Source: Anthoceros angustus
Taxonomy: Eukaryota; Streptophyta; Anthocerotopsida; Anthocerotales; Anthocerotaceae
Direction of reading: 5' to 3'
DNA: 64,000 bases
Assembly: GCA_010909165.1 (NCBI GenBank)
Contig: MU008196.1
Coordinates: 248,001 to 312,000 of the forward strand
The translations under genes and the position numbers were made by a program. Every line of letters begins with the position of its first letter. Positions within the stretch are counted from its first letter, which is position 1. A model generated the notes under the pieces. That model saw nothing but the letters and a program-made list of their open reading frames with translations, made no database searches and was not told where the DNA came from. Shown here piece by piece: positions 9,060 to 20,163 of this stretch.

Positions 9060-12000
9060 CATTTTCATTATGTTTTAAATGTAAATCTCTTCCCTAATGA
9101 CTTGGTTAAAAGGTCAGCTTTGGATTATCTTGAGTTGGAATATAATTGATATCTATTGTTTTATTTTCTAACATTTCGTGTAATGGTACTTACTACTATA
9201 TGTTTGGTTACGGGTGGAAAGCAGGGGTTCTAGCTAAGGCAATAGCACCACGACTATCACTATAGAGAGGTGTAGGCCCATCTTGAGGGATCAATTCACT
9301 CAAAGCTAACCTACTCCGGACTATATCCTTGGAGCGGAGGTGAGGACCCTATACTCGACTCTTTTGGACAAAGCAATGGTTGGTTGTTTCTTACTTGACC
9401 ATGAAATGGGTGCACCTCCTAGCGGTCTAGGATCTGATTTGCGGCTATCGGGATCTCTAGTAATCGGCATCGGCATAATTTGTTAATTGTAACTTAGATA
9501 TCGGGAACATGTTTATACATCAATCCTGTGCATAGTCCCTTTTAAATACAGAATATTCTCTTGACACATTGCCAATGTTGTCTTCTCAAAAATTGTGAGG
9601 CTAACTTCAAAAGATATATCGGGTCTTGTGAAGTTACTTAAATATATTAAGGCATGTATATGTAATACGACATTCTGCTTTCTCGCATTTGTTTAGGGCT
9701 CATATCGTAAGCCTTGTGCCACTTGGAAATGGTGTGGCTGGCTTAGCATCTTCTAGTCAAACTTTTTAGCTTTCTTTTATATATTTTGTTTGAACCAAGG
9801 AAATGGATTTATTACCTCTATCTCTTATAATATTAACAAGAGCATAAGTAAGTCTCCAGTGCATCATTTCATAATGACTTCTCAACCATGCTTTACTAGA
9901 TGGGAGAGTGAAGATGAAGCTAAAAATAAGTCATCCACATATAGTAAGAGGTAAATTGTGTTTATTTGGTCTTTGATATACATGCTAGCATACTTTGCTT
10001 TGAACAAAACCATATTTTGTAAGCTTGTCATGTATATCATTATTCCATTCCTTGCACGATTTTAGGCCATAAATGCCTTTAATGAGCACATGGTCTTCTT
10101 TACCTTTGACTTCATAGCCTTGAGGTTGTCTCATGTATATTTCTTCTTGGATTCGGCCATGCGGATAGGCGGTTTTGGCGTCCATCATGTGAAGATGTAA
10201 GTCATGTTGAGCGGACAAGGCTATTATAATTACGAGGCAAACTTTTACTCTGGTGCATAGGTAGCCGGGTATAATCTAAACCGTATTTGGGTAAACCCTC
10301 TACTACCTTGCCTTATATCTTTCAATGGAACCATCACCCTTACGTTTGATTTTAATACCCATTTACTTCCACTATTTTCTCCCTTTGGGTGGTTTAACTA
10401 ATTCCCATGTGGAGTTTTCTACTAAAGAGTTGTACTCAATCTCGCTACCTTCCACAGGTCTTTCTCGGGAGAGGAAAATGCTTGTTTCAAGGTTAGCGGT
10501 TCCTCTGGATCAAGTGGCTTTTGCGACTTGATAATAAGGTGTGAGAGGAGAAATGGGGTCATCGAGTAACAAGATATCCCAAAGGTGGTTCCTTCCATCC
10601 CAGTCCTGTGAGGTCTAGTCCTAAGATTGTACCTTGGTGCGGTTGTTGAATGTGTTCTTCAATCGACCACTTGTTGGGCTGGTTCTGAATGGGAGGGCTC
10701 TTCTTAGCTCGTCGTCGAGTTCATCCATGCTCGTCGGGCTCATCCTCAAAGGAATCGATCCTCCTCACGAATTTCAACATCATTAGTCGATTTCATCATA
10801 AATGTTGAGGTTCTTCTATGTCATCGTCGGATGCGGGTGTAATTGGTCGTCTTGGATATATTCTAACTCCTCCTCCTCCAGGTTCAACTAGAGGAACTTC
10901 TTTGCGGAGGAGTGGATGAATGATGACAAAATCATCGTCATCAAAAGTGGAAGGCTCGGATGCCGAGAGAGGAAGCATCGGGAGTAATAATGCGCCCCAC
11001 AGAGGAGAAAGAATATGAGATTCATGAAAGGTCACGCTCCTAGCATAAATGAGCTTTCGGGTAGATGGGTCAATAAATAACTAACCCTTCTTATTATAAG
11101 GTATATTTGCTGCCTTGGGATCCAGCTTCTTGCGTTGTACTTTGGGATGAACACATAGCGGGGATCCAAAATCGTAAATGATCAATAGAAGGTTTTCTCG
11201 ATTAAAAGCTTCATAGTCATGCCTTGGCTGCAAAGGTCGTGTCTAAGGAGATAAGTGGCTCAATAGCTTGACTAATAACTTTTAGATAATTTAGCTTGGG
11301 TGAGCAAGCGACTGTGATCTCTGAGGCGTAAATTTTGTTCTACGCCGCCATTTCTTTGAGGTGTATGTACCACACTAAGTTATTCTGCGCTATACCTTGT
11401 GACAAAATTCAACAAATTCATTGGAAGTGAAACTCTCCTCCATTATCGGGCGAGTTTTAAGCTTCTGTCAGTAAGTCTCTCGGCCCACATCATATATTCT
11501 TGAAGAAAGAAAAGGCTGACTCTTATGGCGGAGGATGTAGGTGAGGACAAATCGAGTAATCATCGATGAAGGTTAAAATACTACAACCACTAAATGAAGG
11601 TGCGGATATGGGACCACAAATATACATGTGAACCAACTCTAAGGGTGCCTAGCCCGAGGATGGATTGTGAAAGCTTGATGTCGTTTGTTATGTGCAAGCT
11701 TCACACCAGAGAGGTTCAAGTTTAGGACATGGTGTTCTAATAATTCCCTTAGACATTTGGATAAGCTTTTGGCTATTAGGATGACCTATCGGCAATGCCA
11801 AAGCATAGTATTGGAGGTGGGAATGGGAGGCTACATTGATGAGATGTATAGGACCCACTTGGCAGAGAGTTTTATAGAGTCCATCTCATCTAGTGTGCAG
11901 GCAGTTGTGGAACTTATTAGTAATGTAAGAAAGAGACACAAATCGCTTGAGAATAATTTGCATACTATGTTCTTGACATAGGCTAGCGGTGACACTAGAT

Positions 12001-13166
12001 TCTTACACATGGAGGTACATAAAGGACATGGGAGAGTAAGAACATGTCACGGTGGAGCACTTTAATGCCACGGAACCTACACCGAGATAGTGAGGTTATG
12101 ATCATCGCCTAGGAGGACATTTGTTGTCCTTTTGATGGCGAATAAGACTCAAGAGTTAATAAATCATATATGGGATGTTGCGCCTTGTCTAAATACCAAT
12201 TTTGGTTTGATGGCTTGGAACTTGCCAAGCCGATGCCGATGGTGTTGCTGGAGAATATTCCAACATGTGCTCGAGGTGGCCTCCTTCTTTGGCTCACCAT
12301 TTTTCTTTTTCCCAATCCTTCTCCATATGGTTGGTCATCTTGCACCAATTACATATAACTCCAGCCTTCTTGTTGCCTAAGGTTTAAATGAAGAGTTTAA
12401 TCCTCTGAGGATATTGAGCAGTCGGTCTAGGAGTGAAGTGCTTACCGCACGGCCCCGTCCTCTTCCTCACCTCGTCACGTAAACATCCTTTACGGTGGAT
12501 CAGGATTTTCATTCGGCTTGCGTCCTCCTCAATAAGTGCTATTAATTCACTTACGCGATATCCGGTTGTGGAGCCGATTAATTTCTTATGTTTGCGGCTC
12601 TAAGGACGCATTTTGTTGTCACAGGAGGGGAAAACAGGTGAGGAGAGCAATAAAAGTTTGTTTCTCTAAGTTTTCTTGAGAGGATGCTTCAAAATTATTC
12701 TTTGTCTGAAGTTGCTCAAGTGATGATCAATGGAATCGGTCTCCTTCATCTTATAGTATAAAGTGACGTGTGGCGATCAATAAACTCATTCCATCTTTAG
12801 AAGCATAAAGCTGAGCAAACTTCCCACATTTCGTGTGTCTGAGCAACTTGTCGTACCATCTCGGTAAGGCCATTCATTAAAGCGTCTAGGGCTCCGATCT
12901 TTGGCTTTCCCAATCTTCTATAGCGTCTTGGTCCCAAGTGGAACATTCTTGATTCCGTTGATATTCCATAAGTCATGGCTACCTTGAGACTCCTTAGGCG
13001 CGGTTCTTGCCATACATCATATCCTTTTCCATTGAATCTATCTTTGTCTTTGAAGTTGTGACCTTGAATCACTTGAGGCTTGGATTCATAGCTCTTTTAG
13101 CTTTTCTTTCTCATTATTTTAAAACTCTCCCTTCTTGCCATATAGATTGTTGTTCCATTAGCCATT
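9060..13166 (-). pseudogene. pol: Copia gag-pol remnant, copy 1
   Basis: Polyprotein remnant with domains in copia order (gag, protease, integrase, RT, RNase H), read leftwards. gag: GHNFKDKDRFNGKGYDVWQ and LDALMNGLTEMVRQVAQTHE (12797-13072). Zinc knuckle CNWCKMTNHMEKDW at 12311-12353. Protease WYLDKAQH near 12190. Integrase FIDDYS at 11553-11570. RT with HMMDAKTAY, EEIYMRQPQGYEVKGKE and KGIYGLK (9985-10218) and YVDDL at 9927-9941. RNase H near 9060-9485. It carries the same lesions as copy 4: last knuckle ligand Trp instead of Cys, protease D-K-A where the family has D-T/S-G, and many frameshifts. It cannot make a functional polyprotein. Confidence 0.88.
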
Positions 13167-14004
13167 TGGTCTTTTGAGCTTCAAAAATCGGTCTTTGGCA
13201 AGTTCATCGCCAAATCCTCCGATCCCACCATTGCAAGTGAGTTTATTGATGCGATTATGCGTGGTTGACACTTCTTGCTTTGTTTAGCGGAGAAGAGGCG
13301 CGGCCTTTTTTCTTCAAAATGATAATCGCATCGTCATCAGTCTGCGGACTTACAATCAAGTGAGAACACCTTGTGAAAGGTCTTTAAGACGATCGATTAA
13401 TGATGTTGTTGGGTATTGTAAATCAATTTCTCATTAGTAGCGGGTGATTTAGTCTAAGTTACGCTCTAATGGAGTCAATGGATTCTTTGAGTTGATAAGG
13501 CGTCATTAGTAATTCACCAACTATCTTATAGCCTTATTATTTATGATTTGGATTAGAGATGTTAGTATTGTCTATGTACTTAGAAATAGCACTATATTGA
13601 AGGCTAAATGAAGTTAGGAGATCTTTGCGAGCATAAATTATATTATTTACTCTATCTCGGACTTAGACAAGAGGGCTTCTATGAGACAACATACTTGTTC
13701 TTCAACAACATCAATTTGTGGAGGTCAAACTCCTCTTGAATGAAGGATGATTTGTGTTGTTGTTGTCTCTTCTTCTTTGAAGCCTTGTTCTTCTTCTTAA
13801 ATTCTTATGCTTGGATTGAAGAAATCCATGGAGGCGGACAGAGATCGATACATAAAGTGCATCCTTACAACTTTATGCAAGTCGAAGGTCGATTCGCTCA
13901 AGCAAGTTCTCCAGCATGATCTTCAAATGAAAAGTCGCAAATGCATTGATGATGAGAAGTGCCTTGAGCATGAGCAAGCAAAGATGCTCAATCACGAAGA
14001 GCTA
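13167..14004 (-). other. Leader between PBS and gag, copia copy 1
   Basis: About 840 bases, long for a copia leader. The minus strand holds A-rich AAGAAGAACAAGGC and CAACAACAACAC tracts. A plus-strand 78-codon frame here is a shadow. No domain recognised. Confidence 0.5.
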
Positions 14005-14020
14005 CCATGCTATGATACCA
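14005..14020 (-). promoter_or_regulatory. Primer binding site of copia copy 1
   Basis: Minus strand TGGTATCATAGCATGG starts directly at the LTR end. Plant copia elements use initiator-Met tRNA with TGGTATCAGAGC; here one base differs in the core. Confidence 0.88.
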
Positions 14021-14288
14021 TGATGATAATCAATAGCTCTTAGGCGGAAGAGATCACGATACAAATGAATTAATCAAAGAGTAAAAGTATAAGGCTAAGT
14101 GGTTGAGGTGGTCATAAAAATATGTTGTTATAACCACCAAGTTGTTGTAACTACCAAGTTATTGTAACTACTAACAACTAACTACCTAAAGCAACTAAAT
14201 AGATAACTACCTAATGCCCTAGATGATAAAATAATGTTTAAGTGATGTGGCCCTTATGAATAGTGCCTAAACTAGATATATTTCATCA
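14021..14288 (-). repeat. 5' LTR of copia copy 1
   Basis: TGATGAAATATATC at 14288 to GATTATCATCA at 14021 (minus strand). Compared with the 3' LTR it lacks about 11 bases containing the TATA box and differs at several blocks (for example AAGGGCC against AGGTCC). Thus the two LTRs of one element are more different than the same LTR across copies. Confidence 0.92.
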
Positions 14289-14293
14289 TAAGA

Positions 14294-15185
14294 GACCTAA
14301 AAGTGCTAGAAAGGACAAGTATGACATACAGGGTAGTATTAGCAATGGACTAATTGAAAATGTGTACCTAATACATCACGGGATATAGAGAATGCAGATA
14401 CCGGAAGAATATATATGCGAAGCGAGGGGATCCATATGGTGTGGATTGGTTATGAGCCATGTAAGGAGTATAAGGGCCATGTGAAGCACACATATTGTGA
14501 GTATGAAACAAAACTAAAAGTTAGTAAAAGTATGTGAATTTCTAAAACTTAAATACTAAGAAATTGATCAGGTTCAATGTGGGCACTTTCAATGAGAGAG
14601 AGGACATGTCGGAAGATTCTCTAGAGATAGATAATGAATTATTTAGACAAAATCTTGGACTTCTAGAAAAAATGAAGGTGGATTAAGGATGATTTGGGCT
14701 TGATGTCTAAGACCCTAAACTCTTCATATGCTTGCTATGTAAATCTCTTCCTAAAGACTTAGTTAACAAATCAGCTGAGTTTTCCTGAGTTTGTATATAA
14801 TTAATATCTATGGTTTTGTTTTCTAACATTTCTCTTATGTAATGGTACTCATGCTATGTGTTTGGTCACAGGTGAAAACAGGGTTCCTAGCTAATGCTAT
14901 TGCTCCTTGAGTATCACTCATGAGGTAGTAGGCTCTTGTTGCGGATGGTTTAACTCACTCAAAGCCTTTTGCACCATACAATATCCTTAGCTCTGAGGTT
15001 GGTACCTATACTCGACTCGGTACTGAGGACGGGGCAATAGTGGGTTGTTTTCTTCTTGGACCATGAGATAGGGGCCTTGGCGAGTAGGAGTTCATAACGT
15101 CGATCTTCTATATCGGGATCCCCACTAATCGCATCGACATATCTTTATTAATATTGGTTCTTTATACTTGGTGTATGTTGATAAA
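14294..15185 (-). pseudogene. pol: Older copia RNase H fragment (U1)
   Basis: Minus strand keeps end-of-pol copia sequence: YTKYKEPILIKI, then remnants of PISWS-KKQPTIA, a GAIALARNPVF region, ENKTIDINYIQTQENSADL and TKSLGRDLHSKH. It is a different copia lineage from the 7.4 kb element that interrupts it at 14293. Compared with its mirror at 48474-48857 this copy has small deletions that break the frame. At 15185 it is cut by the Y block. Confidence 0.82.
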
Positions 15186-15189
15186 CTAA

Positions 15190-15960
15190 TCACATATTCA
15201 TCGTACGCTCCCATCCTCCTGAGTCCTTCGCTTTGTGCGGGGAATTTTGCATTTGCAGCCCATGCGTCACAGTAGAGAGGAGAAAGCGGCGGTCGGTGTT
15301 GGTGAGGCTTGGTCTTCACAGCCTGCCGCAGTTGCTCCCTGCAAGTGCCTGGCAATTACTCACGTGAATGGTTAGCTGAATTTTTTGCTTTGAGTGTGTG
15401 GCAATGCTCAGGAACTCTCGGCCAAACGGTGAGGCTGAAAAGACTCCACTGGAGGTTCTCATTTGTCTGGTACAAACTCACACTTAAGCCCAAGGAAGAA
15501 CTAAATTAATTCCGAGGACGGACCCAGGCGGTTGTGCGTGAGGCGAGTTGGAATTAATGAGCCAGCAATTGATGTTCTGACGGGGAGATTGTGGAGGAAA
15601 GAAGGTTAGATGAGTAGAAGAGGAGGGCGTTGTTGATTGAGAGTTGTGAGGAGAATTAGAGTGTAGGAGGCCACGAGGCAAAGCCTAAGGGGATGAATCC
15701 CAAATCTGCGATGAGGCGCTCCTGTGTGGAGGAGTGGTCTTAGGAATAAGGACAAAATTGCGGTGTGGGGTCGAGGGGCACGTGATGACGCCTTGTTAAG
15801 GCGTGACTGCAATCGTGTTGTGGTGTCGTTGTAGGTTGAGGCTTTAAGAAGCGATGCAGTGTAGCCTATATGGGGGCGTGAGCGTGCTTGCTTAGAAGGT
15901 TGAGGTAGTGTGCGTGCGGTGATTGATTTCTCAAGATCCATGGTTCCACAAGTCTCATGG
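15190..15960 (-). repeat. Y block copy Y1 (LTR-like)
   Basis: Shared with Y2-Y4. Landmarks on the minus strand: GATCTTGAGAAATCAATCAC, a TATA-like CATATAGGC (15865-15873), TCAATCAACAACGCC, CTTTCCTCCACAATCTCC, GTTCTTCCTTGGG and GAGAACCTCCAG. It looks like the LTR of a non-autonomous element. Only short unrelated frames. Exact ends not defined. Confidence 0.6.
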
Positions 15961-15984
15961 GGGCCGAAACCCAGCGTGCGAAGC

Positions 15985-16330
15985 GGCGGTGGGATAAGTG
16001 TAGCCGCTAGAGGGTGCATCTGGGCCCGGGATCACCTCCCACATTTTTGGGCGCCCGTTCTGGAGGCATCTGGGAAGCCCCGGGATCTGCCTCCCACATT
16101 TTTAGGCGCGTTCTTGGGGAGCATCTCGGAAGCCGGGATCGCCTCCACATTTTGGCGCGCCGTTGCGGGGCATCTCGGGCCGGGATCTGCCTCCCACGGC
16201 TTCCCCTCTAGCGGCCACACTTGTCCACTATCACTTACGTGCGTTGGGTTTCGTCCCATGAGACTTGTGTGGGAGGCGGATCCGGGGCTCCGAGATGCAC
16301 CCTCTAGCGGCCACACTTATACCATCGTTT
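15985..16330. repeat. Array A: about 52-bp PBS-like tandem repeats between Y1 and Y2
   Basis: Units start near 16036, 16090 and 16142, with a partial fourth near 16190. Each holds CTCCCACATTTTTGGCGC..., a GTTC/GTTGC-GGGG run, GCATCTCGG and CCGGGATCTGC. The third unit, TTTTGGCGCGCCGTTGCGGG, is close to the tRNA-Asp primer site of plant gypsy elements. On both sides lie CTCTAGCGGCCACACTT and GTCCCATGAGACTTGTG, also repeated. This reads as an LTR-end/PBS junction amplified in tandem. Confidence 0.7.
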
Positions 16331-16339
16331 AAATGCGTT

Positions 16340-17080
16340 GGGTTTCGTCCCATGAGACTTGTGGAGCAGTCGGATCTTGAGAAATCGATCACTAGGCTAC
16401 ACACTACCTCGGCCTTCTAAAACAAGCAAGGCGCCCTCTCACGCTCCTCTATAAGCTACACCGCATGTCTTTGCCCGTGGAATTCACTGCGCCTCAACCT
16501 GGCGACACCACACAATTGCAGTCCGTCTTAACAGGCGTCTATCACGAGCGCCGGGGACCCCACCCCACCTTAACTTTGTCCCTACTCTCAAGACCACTCT
16601 TCTCCTGCGGCAACATTTGATTAGTCCCTTGGGCTCACTGTGGCCGTTTTCCGACAGTTCTCCTCACAACTCTCTCCAACTCTCTGCTCTCTACTCTCTC
16701 CTTCACCTTCCTCCACAATCTTCTACTCTAACAACAATCTTCTTTGGCTCGTCAGCCTATACCCTCCTATTACACAGCGCTCCACTCTTTGCAAAAGTGT
16801 GAGTTCTTCCTTGGGCGGTTGCTATGTGGTGTGTGCAGACAGCGAGAACCTCGGGAGTCTTTCCTGCAGATACCCTTATGGCCCAGAGTTCCTTGACATC
16901 GCCACACACCTCAAAGCTAAAACAATTCCTGACAACCATTCTGGCACAACGGCGCCTGCGAGCAACCCTCAGCCTTTCCGTGGCCTTCTCCTCTCTGCAG
17001 AACCTTTGCGTTGGCTGCGGTGAGAATTCCTGCACACAAGTGAAGGACTCGGGAGGATGGGAGCATAGGGAACTGCGATA
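16340..17080 (+). repeat. Y block copy Y2 (LTR-like)
   Basis: Plus-strand copy divergent from Y1. TATA-like CTCTATAAGC at 16447-16456, CTCTATAAGCTACACCGC context, then CTCCACAATCTTC, GTTCTTCCTTGGGCGG and GAGAACCTCGGGAGTC. Its last 150 bases (CTTCTCCTCTCTGCAGAACC) are absent from its convergent partner Y3. Confidence 0.6.
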
Positions 17081-17290
17081 ATTTGCTTCCGGCTTCCTCG
17101 GGGCTTGTGAGGAAATAAGAATGCTCGTGTCTTGCCTTCTGAGTCACTCACTGACAATAATTCGTCGCCCGGTAGCTCCCGATAAAACAGAAAGGAAAAC
17201 GGCGTGACCGAGTGCTGGTGACTTGCTTTCTTCCTGGCGCCACGTACTCCACTGTGAATGAATTCTTTATGTGGTGTTTTTGCTTTGAGT
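17081..17290. other. Non-palindromic centre between Y2 and Y3
   Basis: The older U1/U2 inverted repeat is centred near 17107, but the sequences on either side diverge here, so no clean hairpin tip remains. Nothing else recognised. Confidence 0.6.
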
Positions 17291-17299
17291 GTGTGTGGC

Positions 17300-17880
17300 G
17301 ATGCTAAAGGAACTCTCGGCCGAGGTGAAGGCTGCAGGAAGAAGACTCCTGGAGGTTCTCATGCAGTACACACCACATAACAATAGGCGACCCCAGGGAA
17401 GAACTCGTTAATTTCGAGACGGACCCGGCGGTTGTGCCGTAAGGGCCGGGGATTAAGATTAATGAGCCGGCAATCGGTGTTAGAGTAGAAGATTGTGGAG
17501 GAAGGAAGGTTAGATGAGTAGAGAAGGAGGCGTTGTTGATTGAGAGAGTTGAGGAGGTGGCGTAGGAAGCGGAGGCCACGGCGAGCCTAAGGGGCCAGAA
17601 TCCCAAATGTTCTTTTTGTGGAAGAGTGGTCTTAGGGTGAGGGACAAAGTTGCGGTGTGGTCAGGGGTCCACTGAGGCACGTGGGAACCTTCTTGTTAGG
17701 GCCTGCAATTGTGGGTATGGGTTGTAGGTTGGGCGTGGTGAATTCTGAGCGGTCATGTGCTTGCTATAGAGGCGTGAGGCGCCTTGCTTGTTTAGAAGGG
17801 GTAGTGTGTAGCTGCAGCTAGTGGTGATTTCTCAAGATCCGTGGTTCCCAAGTCTCATGGGGCAAAACCCAGCGTCTGGC
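17300..17880 (-). repeat. Y block copy Y3 (LTR-like)
   Basis: Minus-strand copy, convergent with Y2. The rc of 17276-17400 aligns with 16820-16940 (GAGAACCTCCAGGAGTCTTC, CATCGCCACACAC). Its TATA equivalent is weakened to CTCTATAGC (17763-17771). Shorter than Y1, Y2 and Y4. Confidence 0.6.
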
Positions 17881-17894
17881 TTGACAGAGGTGGG

Positions 17895-18185
17895 TATAAG
17901 TGTGGCCGCTAGAGGGTGCATCTGGGGGCCGGGATCCCTCCACAAGTCATGGGAGGCCAACAACGTCACAGTGATGAGTGGGATGAGTGTGGCCGCTGGG
18001 GAAGCCTCGTGTGGGAGGCGGATCCGGGGCTTCAGATGCTCCGGCACAGGCGCCAAAATATGGGAAGATCCGGGGCAAGATGCTCCCCCAACAGCGCCAA
18101 AAATGTGGGGCAGATCCGGGAAGCTTGAGATGCTCCCGGGCAGCGCCAAAAATGTGAGGCATCCAGGGGCCGAGATACCTCACCA
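17895..18185. repeat. Array B: PBS-like tandem repeats between Y3 and Y4
   Basis: Inverted relative to array A. Units CGCCAAAAATGTGGGGCAGA and relatives at about 18051, 18095 and 18144 (spacing 44 and 49), each followed by GATCCGGG and GAGATGCTCC. Its mirror (45213-45503) differs in homopolymer length at several units. Confidence 0.7.
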
Positions 18186-18214
18186 CACTTGTCCACTTTG
18201 TCGTTTAAATACGT

Positions 18215-19005
18215 TAGGTTTATCCCGCTGAGACTTGTGAGCTGGATCTTGAAATCAATCACTTTGCTGCGGCTACACTACCTCCAACCTTCTAAGCAAG
18301 GCGCCCTCTCACGCTCCCTCTATAAGCTACGCCGCTGTCTGCGGTCCAAGCCTCAACCTACGGCTGCACGATTGCAGTCACGTCTTACGGCGTCTATAAA
18401 GCCAGGCTGGGACTGACCCCACGCGTTTTGTCCATTCCTGGACCTCCTCTCCACACAGGGCGCCTCTTCTTCTGATTTGGGATTAGGTCCCATGGGCTGC
18501 ACAGCCCGGTTTTCCTACACTCTAATTCTCTCACAACTCCTCAGTCAACAACGCCTCCTCTTCTCTACTCATCAACCTTCTTTCCTCCACAATCTCCTAT
18601 TGTAACATCAATTGCTTTGACTCATTAATTCCAACTCGCCCATACGGCTGTTATAAATTCCGTCCAGGAGATGTGAGTTCTTCCTTGGGCGGTTACTATG
18701 TGGTTTGTGCAGAATGAGGCCTCAGTCTTTCTCTGCAGTCTACCTCAGGTGAGGTTCCTTGAGCATTGCCACACTCAAGCAAAAAATTCTGACAACCATT
18801 CACAAGGAGTAATTCGTTTTAGGCACTTGCGGGGAGCAAGCAATACAGCGAGGCTGCACAAAGACCAAACCCTCAGCCCAACACTCCCGTGGCAGCGTTC
18901 TCCTCTCTGCCGGACAACTGCGTTGGCTTGCAGTAGGCGAAATTCTGCACACAAAGCGAAGGACTGGGAGGATGGGAGGCTGTGCGATGAATCTGAGGAT
19001 TAGTT
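18215..19005 (+). repeat. Y block copy Y4 (LTR-like)
   Basis: Plus-strand copy with TATA-like CCTCTATAAGC at 18318-18328, then CTTTCCTCCACAATCTCC, GTTCTTCCTTGGGCGG and CTGCAGTCTACC. It abuts the older copia RNase H fragment at about 19008 just as Y1 does at 15185, so both flanks of the Y cluster cut the same RNase H site. Confidence 0.6.
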
Positions 19006-19007
19006 TA

Positions 19008-19876
19008 TCAACATACACCAAGTATAAAGAAATAATATATGACATAGTCTTGAGCTATCTTTGGGGATCTGATATAAAGAATCGATGTCGATTTATGAAC
19101 TCCTGCTAGCCAAGGCCCTATCTCATGGTCAAGTGAAACAGCCACTATTGCCTGTCCAGTGCAGTCGGAGTATGGGGTACTAACCTCGATGGCTAAGGAT
19201 ATTGTATGGTGCGGGTTAGCTTTGGTGGGTTAAACCATCACCGCAACAGGCCTACCTGTTTAGTGATACTCAAGAGGGCAATAGCATTGGCTAGGAACCA
19301 CCATTTTCCTCCGGGAAACACATAGCGATCAGTACCATTACATAAAGAAATGTTAGAAAACAAACCATAGATATTAATTATATACAAACTCGGGAAAACT
19401 CGCTGATTTGTTAACTAAGTCTTTAGGAAGAGATTTACATAGCAAGCATATGAAAGTTTAGGGTCTTAGACATCAAGCCCAAATCATCCTTAATCTACCT
19501 TCATTTTCTAAGTCCGTTATTTTGTCTAAATAATTCAGTTCATTATCTATCTCAGAATCTTATATGTCCTCTCTTCTCGTGATGCCCATTGAACCTGATC
19601 AATTTCTTAGTATTTAAGTTTTAGAAATTCACATACTTTTACTAACTTTTAGTTTTTTGTTCACTACTCACAATATGTGTGCTTCACATGGCCCTTATAC
19701 TCCTTACATGGCTCATAACCAATCCACCATATGGATCCTGTTTCACAGCATACATATTCTTACGGGGTCTGCATTCTCTATATCCCGAGATGATTAGGTA
19801 CATTTTCAATTAAATGCAGGTATTGGCAATACTACCTCGGGTATGTCATACTTGTCCTTTCTAGCACTTTTAGGTC
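19008..19876 (+). pseudogene. pol: Older copia RNase H fragment (U2)
   Basis: Inverted counterpart of 14294-15185, more degraded. Recognisable remnants are YTKYKE at the Y4 border, SDTQ around 19262 and the TKSLGRDLHSKH region near 19420. Several frameshifts. The copia insertion (copy 2) begins directly after TCTTA at 19881. Confidence 0.78.
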
Positions 19877-19881
19877 TCTTA

Positions 19882-20149
19882 TGATGAAATATATCTAGTT
19901 TAGGGCACTATTCATAAGGGCCACATCCTTAAACATTATTTTATCATCTAGGGCATTAGGTAGTTATCTATTTAGTTGCTTGGGTAGTTAGTTGTTAGTA
20001 ATGTTACAACAACTTTGGTAATTTACAACAACTTGGTAGTTACAACAACATATTTTTATGACCACCTCAACCCTTAGCCTTATGCTTTACTCTTTGATTA
20101 ATTCATTTGTATCGTATCTCATGCGCCTAAGAGCCATTGATTATCATCA
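19882..20149 (+). repeat. 5' LTR of copia copy 2
   Basis: TGATGAAATATATC to GATTATCATCA. Like the other 5' LTRs it lacks the TATA-containing segment (TTAGCCTTATGCTTTACTC). Confidence 0.92.
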
Positions 20150-20163
20150 TGGTATCAGCATGG
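20150..20163 (+). promoter_or_regulatory. Primer binding site of copia copy 2
   Basis: TGGTATCAGCATGG directly after the LTR, initiator-Met tRNA type. It differs by a 2-base deletion from copy 1 and 4. Confidence 0.85.

Larger units (their letters stand above)
6862..14293 (-). mobile_element. Copia element copy 1 (full length, defective) with its target duplication
   Basis: Minus-strand element of 7422 bp between LTRs 14021-14288 (5') and 6867-7145 (3'). Ends are TGATGA...TCATCA. The flanking target duplication TAAGA is intact at 6862-6866 and 14289-14293. The PBS is at 14005-14020 and the gag-pol remnant at about 9060-13166. It was inserted into the 3' part of an older copia element whose RNase H lies at 14294-15185, which makes a nested insertion. 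It is a near-identical mirror of copy 4 (49111-56476) over about 8.2-14 kb. Confidence 0.93.

Noticed and set aside
15985-16330. CRISPR-like array
   Set aside because: Units are contiguous 50-mers without unique spacers, no cas genes, and the context is eukaryotic retroelement.
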